From the NCBI GenBank assembly GCA_030425715.1, contig JAUIAA010000139.1, positions 1 through 6,010 on the forward strand: a DNA stretch of 6,010 nt. Reading direction: 5' to 3'. The notes beneath the pieces were generated by a model. That model ran no database searches and was not told the DNA's origin. It saw nothing but the letters and a program-made list of their open reading frames with translations. The stretch comes from Bacteroidia bacterium. GTDB lineage: Bacteria > Bacteroidota > Bacteroidia > Flavobacteriales > Flavobacteriaceae. Made by a program: the position numbers and the translations under genes. Of the stretch, positions 1 through 4,762 are shown piece by piece; position 1 is the stretch's first letter; each line of letters begins with the position of its first letter.

Positions 1-1245
1 ACCTTAGAGATGCTTACAGAAAATATGCCATATGATGGTTTATTTTTAGACATACATGGTGCCATGAGTGTTGTTGGATTAGATGATGCGGAAGGTGATT
101 TTATTGAAAGAATTAGAGCAGTAATAGGTACCAAAACAATCATTTCTACCTCAATGGATTTACATGGTAATGTGTCTGAGCGTTTAGCAAAACATTCTGA
201 TATCATTACCTGTTACCGAATGGCACCACATGAAGATGCTTTAGAATCTAAACAACGTGCAGTTGATAATTTATTGGAACGAATTGAAAATGGCAAAGGC
301 AAACCTAAATATAAGGCTTGGATACCAGTTCCTATCTTATTACCTGGCGAAAAGACAAGTACTCGAATAGAGCCTGGAAAAAGTTTATATGCCAAAGTTG
401 ACCCAATAAGTAAAGAAGAAGGAATTGTAGATGCCGCGATTTGGATTGGTTATGCTTGGGCGGACGAGCCGAGAAATCATGCCGTTGTTATGGTTACAGG
501 TGACGACAAAGAAAAAGTAGCTAAGAAAGCTGAGTATTTAGCCCAAAGTTTTTGGGAGGTTAGAAATGAATTTGATTTTGTAGCTCCTACAACCACCTTA
601 GAAGAAAGTTTAAAATTTGCATTTAAAAGTGATAAAAAACCATATATGATTAGTGATATGGGAGATAACCCAACTGCAGGAGGCGCAGGTGATGTTACTT
701 GGACAATAAATGAACTATTAAAACAACAAGAATTTAAATCTTCTAAAGGAAAATCACTTATTTATGCTTCCCTACCTGATTCAGGATTTATTGAAAAAGC
801 AATTAAAGTTGGTGTTGGTGGAAAAATTAAAGCCACAGCTGGTGCAAGAGTCGACAATAGGTTTGCTCCACCGGTTTTGTTAGAAGGTACCATAACTGCA
901 ATTGAGCATGGTGATAAACATGCTAAAGTTGAAGTAGTGGTTAAAGTTGGTAATATAGATGTGATTGTTACCAAAAAACGTAAACCATACCATAGAGAAT
1001 CTGATTTTACCAATTTAGGCTTGAACCCAAGAGATGCAGATATTGTGGTGGTAAAAATTGGATATTTAGTTCCTGAATTATACGAAATGAGAGGAGATTG
1101 GACGATGGCTTTAACTCCAGGTGGTGTAGATCAAAATTTAGAAAGGTTAGGTTATCAACGAATAAAAAGACCTATGTTTCCTCTTGATAAAGATATGGCA
1201 ACTCCAGATTTATCTGCAAGATTGATTCCGCTATCACATGAATAA
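1..1245 (+). CDS. M81 family metallopeptidase (MlrC/microcystinase-like), 5' end cut by window
   Basis: The frame is open from base 1 (Thr-Leu-Glu before the first ATG at 10), so the gene starts upstream; 414 residues are visible. Family members are usually near 490-510 residues, so roughly 80-100 N-terminal residues are missing. Counting from the ATG at 10, residues 9-19 (DGLFLDIHGAM), 50-55 (DLHGNV) and 73-76 (PHED) match the conserved N-domain blocks of MlrC proteins; the Asp/His pairs D14/H16 and D50/H52 are candidate zinc ligands. From about residue 190 a MlrC C-terminal domain follows, with the glycine-rich block DMGDNPTAGGAGD at 216-228. Known members include MlrC, which hydrolyses linearised microcystin, but most are uncharacterised and the substrate cannot be inferred here. 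No membrane segment is seen in the visible part. The gene ends 13 bases from the convergent rluD-like gene. The family call is firm; the function is open. Confidence 0.88.
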   Translation, partial: TLEMLTENMPYDGLFLDIHGAMSVVGLDDAEGDFIERIRAVIGTKTIISTSMDLHGNVSERLAKHSDIITCYRMAPHEDALESKQRAVDNLLERIENGKGKPKYKAWIPVPILLPGEKTSTRIEPGKSLYAKVDPISKEEGIVDAAIWIGYAWADEPRNHAVVMVTGDDKEKVAKKAEYLAQSFWEVRNEFDFVAPTTTLEESLKFAFKSDKKPYMISDMGDNPTAGGAGDVTWTINELLKQQEFKSSKGKSLIYASLPDSGFIEKAIKVGVGGKIKATAGARVDNRFAPPVLLEGTITAIEHGDKHAKVEVVVKVGNIDVIVTKKRKPYHRESDFTNLGLNPRDADIVVVKIGYLVPELYEMRGDWTMALTPGGVDQNLERLGYQRIKRPMFPLDKDMATPDLSARLIPLSHE

Positions 1246-1258
1246 TAAAATGCTAGAA

Positions 1259-2284
1259 TTATTGCTTAGAGTTGATGGTGTAATTACGCCATTTTTCAAG
1301 GCATAACACCATATCTTCTGGTATTTCAGAATCAAAACTTAAGTGTTTTTTGGTAATTGGATGTGTAAATCCTAAGGTTTTGGCATGTAAGGCTTGTCGT
1401 GGTAGAATTTTAAAACAATTATCTACAAACTGTTTGTACTTGGTATAGGTTGTTCCTTTTAAAATTCTATCTCCGCCATAGCGCTCATCATTAAATAAGG
1501 GGTGGCCAATATGTTTAAAATGTGCCCTAATTTGATGCGTTCTACCAGTTTCTAATTTACATTGTACGAGTGTTACATAACTAAAACGTTCAATTACTTT
1601 AAAATGTGTAACTGCATGTTTCCCAAAATCTCCTTCTGGAAAAACATCCATCTGCAATCTGTTTTTTAAACTTCTACCAATATTGCCCTGAATAGTTCCT
1701 TCCTCTTCCTCAATATTTCCCCAAACTAGGGCATAGTACAATCTATCTGTTGTTCTATCAAAAAATTGCTTGGCAAGATTTGCCATAGCAAATTCTGTTT
1801 TTGCTACTACTAACAAACCACTAGTATCCTTATCAATTCTATGTACCAATCCTGGTCTTTCATTGTTATTTTTTGGTAAATTTTCAATATGATGAATCAA
1901 TCCATTTACCAAAGTTCCACTATAATTTCCATGCCCAGGGTGCACTACCATACCTGCGGGTTTGTTTACCACAATCAAATCGTCATCTTCATAAACAATA
2001 GCTAAAGGAATATCTTCAGCAACCAATAAATTTTCATGAGGAGGGTGTGCCAAAACTACTTTTACCTCGTCATTGGGTTTCATTTTATAGTTTGCTTTAA
2101 CAACAACCTCATTTACCAAAACATTTCCTGCTTTGATGGCTTGCTGAATTTTATTACGTGTAGCATTCTCGATAAAATTCATCAAAAATTTATCTACACG
2201 CAAAGGTTCTTGTCCTTCACTTGCCGTAAAACGGTAATGCTCATAAAGCTCTTCGTTTACAATATCTAATGGCAAATCGTTCAT
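1259..2284 (-). CDS. rluD: RluD-type 23S rRNA pseudouridine synthase (RluA family)
   Basis: A 341-residue cytoplasmic enzyme that isomerises uridine to pseudouridine in RNA. RluD acts on helix 69 of 23S rRNA (1911/1915/1917 in E. coli) and aids ribosome assembly. An S4 RNA-binding domain covers about residues 28-75 (LRVDKFL, then the basic stretch NKIQQAIKAGNVLVN). The catalytic domain follows, with the KPAGMVVHPG block at 108-117, the signature HRIDKDTSG at 148-156 (D151 as catalytic Asp) and the LETGRTHQIRAH block at 244-254. Length and domain order are typical of RluD. S4-bearing relatives such as RluC have other targets, so the exact site is assigned by family only. The ATG overlaps the stop of the upstream PASTA gene by one base (TAATG), which fixes the start and points to translational coupling. 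The product appears complete and undamaged. Confidence 0.93.
   Translation of the reverse strand: MNDLPLDIVNEELYEHYRFTASEGQEPLRVDKFLMNFIENATRNKIQQAIKAGNVLVNEVVVKANYKMKPNDEVKVVLAHPPHENLLVAEDIPLAIVYEDDDLIVVNKPAGMVVHPGHGNYSGTLVNGLIHHIENLPKNNNERPGLVHRIDKDTSGLLVVAKTEFAMANLAKQFFDRTTDRLYYALVWGNIEEEEGTIQGNIGRSLKNRLQMDVFPEGDFGKHAVTHFKVIERFSYVTLVQCKLETGRTHQIRAHFKHIGHPLFNDERYGGDRILKGTTYTKYKQFVDNCFKILPRQALHAKTLGFTHPITKKHLSFDSEIPEDMVLCLEKWRNYTINSKQ
1274..1297 (+). terminator. Probable intrinsic terminator of the peptidase gene, inside the rluD-like 3' end
   Basis: The near-perfect palindrome ATGGTGTAATTACGCCAT (1275-1292) can form a 7-bp stem, including one G-U pair, with an AATT loop, and it runs into five Ts (1292-1296). 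It begins 30 bases after the peptidase stop codon. The one imperfect pair is G-U in + strand RNA but A-C in - strand RNA, so the structure is better suited to ending rightward transcription. The stem is short and it lies within the last codons of the convergent gene, so this is a moderate-confidence inference. Confidence 0.5.
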
Positions 2285-2871
2285 TAAGGGTTTGGTGTAT
2301 TAACTGGTGCTGCAATCGAATCTCTTTCTTCTAAACCATCACCTAAAACCAAATCAATCAAAGTATTTTTAGGAAACTTATCGCCTGGTTTGATTTCTTT
2401 TTTATCAATTTCTAAGCCTCTTACTACGTTTTTCCCTAAATCTGGAATATAACGTTCTTTTCCAATTCTAAAACCTACAGATTTTAATTGTGTAACTACC
2501 TGTCTTTTGGTAAGGTCGATTACATTTGGTATGGTAACAATTCTATAATTAGAAGGATTTAAAGTAAGATAGATTTTTCTGTTCTCTTTTACAAAACTTC
2601 CTGCAGTTGGATCCTGCTCAATTACAGATCTTGGCGGAAATTTTGGGTTAAAACTTGCCGAATCAATTACTACAAATGACAAATTTTTATCTTCTAAAAC
2701 CTTTAATGTTTCATCAATACTCAATTTTTCTAAATCAGGTACGGCAATTTTCTCATCGTGATGTGTATAAAAATCCATCCACCTAGATAGACCAAAAATC
2801 AATAAAATTGTAATAGCTGTAATGGAAATAATGGTAATTAAAAACTCTTTGCTTTTAAAATATTGTAGCAT
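2284..2871 (-). CDS. Membrane-anchored PASTA-domain protein
   Basis: A 195-residue protein with a short N-terminal tail, one hydrophobic membrane segment at about residues 11-28 (rich in I, T and L) and a presumed periplasmic remainder. Two PASTA repeats are visible: about 40-105 (starting KIAVPDLEKLS and containing the EQDPTAGSFV block) and about 108-180 (starting VTIPNVIDLT, with KKEIKPGDKFPKNT). PASTA domains are known from penicillin-binding proteins and Ser/Thr kinases, where they bind peptidoglycan or lipid II; here no kinase or transpeptidase domain is attached, so the protein may be a cell-wall sensor or scaffold. The tail after the last repeat is short and acidic to proline-rich. I chose the ATG at 2871 rather than the in-frame TTG at 2898, because that TTG lies inside the promoter's -7 box. 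It is the first gene of an operon with the rluD-like gene (1-base overlap). Confidence 0.85.
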   Translation of the reverse strand: MLQYFKSKEFLITIISITAITILLIFGLSRWMDFYTHHDEKIAVPDLEKLSIDETLKVLEDKNLSFVVIDSASFNPKFPPRSVIEQDPTAGSFVKENRKIYLTLNPSNYRIVTIPNVIDLTKRQVVTQLKSVGFRIGKERYIPDLGKNVVRGLEIDKKEIKPGDKFPKNTLIDLVLGDGLEERDSIAAPVNTPNP

Positions 2872-2895
2872 ATTTCTTTCTGTTTTATTAGAATT

Positions 2896-2903
2896 CAAAG
2901 ATA
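2896..2903 (-). promoter_or_regulatory. Bacteroidota -7 box for the PASTA-rluD operon
   Basis: TATCTTTG on the minus strand matches the Bacteroidota -7 consensus TAnnTTTG exactly and lies 24 bases upstream of the ATG at 2871. Transcription would start near 2889, leaving a leader of under 20 bases. The -33 element is poor: the nearest TTTTG (2937-2933) is 29 bases away, longer than the usual spacing of about 19-20. A run of nine As (2913-2905, minus strand) fills the spacer next to the box. Confidence 0.6.
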
Positions 2904-2965
2904 ATTTTTTTTTACTATCCCTTTCTCTTATTCAAAATTTATTTGCTGTTCCTAAAAATTATTTC

Positions 2966-2979
2966 GGACATTTTTGTCC
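2966..2979. promoter_or_regulatory. Candidate Rrf2 operator: inverted repeat GGACA-N4-TGTCC
   Basis: A perfect 5-bp inverted repeat with a TTTT spacer, one of the few GC-containing islands in a strongly AT-rich intergenic stretch. Its right arm covers the -33 TTG (2974-2976) of the rightward promoter, where a bound protein would block RNA polymerase. Because the promoter drives an Rrf2 regulator gene, and Rrf2 proteins commonly bind short palindromes and repress themselves, autoregulation is the simplest reading. The symmetry and overlap are seen directly; binding by this particular protein is inferred. Confidence 0.55.
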
Positions 2980-3004
2980 TTTATTAAAATATTATATATC
3001 TTTG
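2972..3004 (+). promoter_or_regulatory. Bacteroidota promoter for the Rrf2-ric operon
   Basis: A -33 element TTTTG (2972-2976) is followed after 20 bases by the -7 box TATCTTTG (2997-3004), an exact match to TAnnTTTG with near-ideal spacing. The start codon at 3025 lies 20 bases after the box, so the leader is very short and A/T-rich (TAATTAAAAAT before ATG), as is usual where no Shine-Dalgarno sequence is used. This position also rules out the longer in-frame reading from the TTG at 2974, which would begin within the -33 element. Confidence 0.8.
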
Positions 3005-3024
3005 CCTTACATTTAATTAAAAAT

Positions 3025-3459
3025 ATGTTTTCAAAAGCCTGTGAGTACGCTATCAAAGCGGCAATATTTATCACCTCTTCCTCAGAAGAGGGTGAAAGAG
3101 TTAGTTTAATACAAATTGCAAAAGAGATTGATTCTCCGGAAGCTTATACGGCAAAAGTTTTGCAAAAACTTACCAAAAATAATATTGTTAATTCTATTAA
3201 AGGACCTTCAGGTGGTTTTGAAATAAAGCCAAAATCGGCTAATAAAATTAAGTTGAGTCAAATTGTTACTGCCATTGATGGCGATAGTATTTACAATGGT
3301 TGCGCGCTTGGGTTTGGCAAATGCAATGACCAAAAACCTTGTCCGGTACACTTTCAATTTATTGGCATTAGAAACGATTTAAAAGCACTTTTGCAAACTA
3401 CAACCTTAAAAACATTATCGCAAGATATACATAACGGAATAACATTTTTAAAACAATAA
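3025..3459 (+). CDS. Rrf2 family transcriptional regulator with Fe-S-type cysteine cluster (NsrR/IscR-like)
   Basis: A 144-residue DNA-binding regulator of typical Rrf2 length. The N-terminal winged helix-turn-helix starts at MFSKACEYAIKAA (1-13); the recognition region and wing are about residues 38-66 (YTAKVLQKLTKNNIV, then GPSGGF). After the dimerisation helix, three cysteines and a histidine form C93-x6-C100-x5-C106-x2-H109, close to the cluster-binding pattern of IscR (three Cys plus His) and NsrR (three Cys). It therefore probably carries an Fe-S cluster and senses nitric oxide, redox state or Fe-S supply. It lies 13 bases upstream of a RIC-type Fe-S repair gene, which favours an NO/nitrosative stress role over general Fe-S biogenesis control. 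The inverted repeat over its own -33 region suggests autorepression. The family call is firm; the signal is inferred. Confidence 0.92.
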   Translation: MFSKACEYAIKAAIFITSSSEEGERVSLIQIAKEIDSPEAYTAKVLQKLTKNNIVNSIKGPSGGFEIKPKSANKIKLSQIVTAIDGDSIYNGCALGFGKCNDQKPCPVHFQFIGIRNDLKALLQTTTLKTLSQDIHNGITFLKQ

Positions 3460-3472
3460 AAACATTAATATC

Positions 3473-4195
3473 ATGGAAAATTTAACCCAAAAAAGTATTG
3501 GTGCCTTTGTAGCAGACGATTTTAGAACAGCCAATGTTTTTCAAAAATACGGAATAGATTTCTGCTGTAAAGGCGGAAGAAGTGTTGAAGAGGTTTGTAA
3601 AAAAAATAACATCTCTCCCGAAGAACTTTTAACCGATTTACAAGAAATTACTACGCAAAATAATTCAGGAACAATAGATTACAATGCTTGGCCTTTAGAT
3701 TTGTTGGCAGATTATATTGAAAAAACGCACCACAGATATGTAGAAAATAATATTCCACCACTTTTACAATATTTAAATAAATTGTGTAAAGTGCATGGAG
3801 CGAATCATCCAGAGTTGTTTGAAATTTTTGAAAATTTTCAAGCCTCGGCAGGAGAATTGACCGCTCATATGAAAAAAGAAGAATTGATTTTATTTCCTTT
3901 TGTTAGAAAAATGATGCATAATAAATTGGCAAATACCACTACTGAAAAACCACATTTTGGTACCGTAGAAAACCCAATTGCCATGATGATGCATGAACAT
4001 GATACAGAGGGCGAACGTTTTAGAACTATTGCAACTCTAACCAACAATTACAATCCACCAGCAGATGCTTGTAATACGTATAGAGTGGCTTTTTCTTTAT
4101 TAAAAGACTTTGAAGCAGATTTACACAAACACATTCATTTAGAAAATAATATACTTTTTCCTAAAGCTGTGGCTTTAGAGAAAACACTATTATAA
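3473..4195 (+). CDS. ric: Iron-sulfur cluster repair di-iron protein (RIC/ScdA/YtfE)
   Basis: A 240-residue cytoplasmic di-iron protein of normal family length, known to help restore Fe-S clusters damaged by nitric oxide or oxidants. An N-terminal ScdA_N (DUF542) domain spans about residues 6-45, with the hallmark DFCCKGG at 29-35 (C31, C32). A hemerythrin-like four-helix domain follows. By comparison with E. coli YtfE, the iron ligands map to H87 (in THHRY; H86 is the alternative), H132 and E136 (HMKKE), H176 (HEHD), and H220 and E224 (HIHLENN), so all six are present. It follows the Rrf2 gene by 13 bases with no promoter box between, so the two are co-transcribed. The start at 3473 immediately precedes the conserved N-domain and has no strong Shine-Dalgarno. 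The unit ends at a strong terminator. Confidence 0.95.
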   Translation: MENLTQKSIGAFVADDFRTANVFQKYGIDFCCKGGRSVEEVCKKNNISPEELLTDLQEITTQNNSGTIDYNAWPLDLLADYIEKTHHRYVENNIPPLLQYLNKLCKVHGANHPELFEIFENFQASAGELTAHMKKEELILFPFVRKMMHNKLANTTTEKPHFGTVENPIAMMMHEHDTEGERFRTIATLTNNYNPPADACNTYRVAFSLLKDFEADLHKHIHLENNILFPKAVALEKTLL

Positions 4196-4218
4196 TTTAA
4201 GATTAAAAATAAGGGGGG

Positions 4219-4257
4219 AAACTAGTTTTCGTAATTTTTCGAAGGCTAGTTTTTTTT
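4219..4257 (+). terminator. Strong intrinsic terminator after ric
   Basis: AAACTAGTTTTCG (4219-4231) pairs with CGAAGGCTAGTTT (4240-4252) to give a 13-bp stem (two G-U pairs) with an 8-base loop, and the 3' arm runs into a T tract at 4250-4257. It starts 24 bases after the ric stop. A run of six Gs (4213-4218) abuts the 5' arm and has no C-run partner nearby. The hairpin separates the Rrf2-ric unit from the downstream hemerythrin-ndh unit. Confidence 0.9.
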
Positions 4258-4266
4258 ATGTCAATC

Positions 4267-4304
4267 CTTAAAATATGCTTATCTTTATACTCCTAAATTT
4301 TAAG
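4267..4304 (+). promoter_or_regulatory. Possible promoter for the hemerythrin-ndh unit, framed by an inverted repeat
   Basis: TATCTTTA (4280-4287) matches the Bacteroidota -7 box TAnnTTTG at all but the last base and lies 22 bases before the ATG at 4310. No good -33 TTG is present at the right distance (TATG at 4257-4260 is the nearest candidate), so the promoter may be weak or need an activator. The box lies between the perfect 8-bp arms CTTAAAAT (4267-4274) and ATTTTAAG (4297-4304), which could be an operator or a chance repeat in AT-rich DNA. Because a strong terminator precedes it, a promoter is expected here. Confidence 0.4.
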
Positions 4305-4309
4305 CTGCA

Positions 4310-4762
4310 ATGGCCATAAAAAGGCATGAATCTTTACAGTCTTTTTCAAGAGAGCACCACCAAGGTTTGGTGTTGTGTCGTAAAATTGAAAAGGGGCTCG
4401 ATAAAAATATCCCACCTTTAAGAATTAAAGCTTACGCTGACTGGTTTTACCAAAATCATTTGGTTCCACATTTTACACTAGAAGAAAAATTTGTATTTCC
4501 CGTTTTAGGAAATACACATACTTTAGTAATTCAAGCCTTAAACGAACATCAAGAGTTACATACCTTATTTCACGAAAGTGATAATCTAAAAAATGTGCTA
4601 AAAAAAATTTTAGAAAAGTTAAAAAACCATATTCGTTTTGAAGAGCGGATTCTATTCAATGCCATTCAAGAAGTTGCTAGCAAGGAAGAACTACAAACCA
4701 TACTGCAAAAACATAAGGAAACTGATTTTTGTGACAACCTAACCGATGAATTCTGGAAATAG
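4310..4762 (+). CDS. Hemerythrin domain-containing protein
   Basis: A 150-residue cytoplasmic four-helix-bundle protein expected to bind a di-iron (or di-metal) site. Candidate ligands follow the hemerythrin pattern along the chain: H16/H17 (REHHQGL), H54 and E58 (HFTLEE), H80 or H84 (NEHQELH), and H107 and E111 (HIRFEER); the two HxxxE pairs are intact. Proteins of this kind bind O2 or NO, store iron, or assist di-iron chemistry; nothing in the sequence decides between these. Unlike the neighbouring ric product it lacks the N-terminal ScdA domain and its DFCC motif, so it is a single-domain relative and not a second RIC. The ATG at 4310 starts just before the first conserved helix. Its TAG stop is immediately followed by the ATG of the NADH dehydrogenase gene, so the two are very probably co-translated. 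Confidence 0.88.
   Translation: MAIKRHESLQSFSREHHQGLVLCRKIEKGLDKNIPPLRIKAYADWFYQNHLVPHFTLEEKFVFPVLGNTHTLVIQALNEHQELHTLFHESDNLKNVLKKILEKLKNHIRFEERILFNAIQEVASKEELQTILQKHKETDFCDNLTDEFWK

Noticed and set aside
213..395. Open frame of 60 codons on the minus strand
   Set aside because: It lies wholly inside the M81 peptidase gene, resembles no family I know and has no promoter box; it is an antisense shadow. The same applies to 762-1013 (-) and 3865-4047 (-).
1205..1216. Inverted repeat CAGAT-TT-ATCTG near the end of the peptidase gene, considered as a leftward terminator for rluD
   Set aside because: It has only 5-bp arms with a 2-base loop and no T tract on either strand's downstream side.
2036..2269. 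Open frame of 77 codons on the plus strand
   Set aside because: It is antisense to the S4-domain end of the rluD-like gene, and its composition (rich in F, I and C) is that of a reverse-strand shadow.
2872..2898. TTG start giving a 204-residue PASTA protein
   Set aside because: The TTG at 2898 is part of the TATCTTTG -7 box, upstream of the expected transcription start, so the ATG at 2871 is preferred.
2905..2913. Run of nine Ts (As on the minus strand) as a phase-variation switch
   Set aside because: It is non-coding, and the leftward promoter has no well-spaced -33 whose distance a slip could toggle. AT-rich intergenic DNA often has such runs.
2822..3016. Open frame of 64 codons on the plus strand, hydrophobic
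   Set aside because: It overlaps the PASTA gene's N-terminal codons, both promoter boxes and the palindrome. The apparent hydrophobic character comes from T-rich DNA.
2974..3024. TTG start giving a 161-residue Rrf2 protein
   Set aside because: The extension would begin in the -33 element and run through the -7 box. The ATG at 3025 gives the normal Rrf2 N terminus.
4213..4218. Six-G run before the ric terminator, considered as G-quadruplex or part of a structured RNA
   Set aside because: It is a single run with no other G-runs or matching C-run nearby, so neither structure can be supported.
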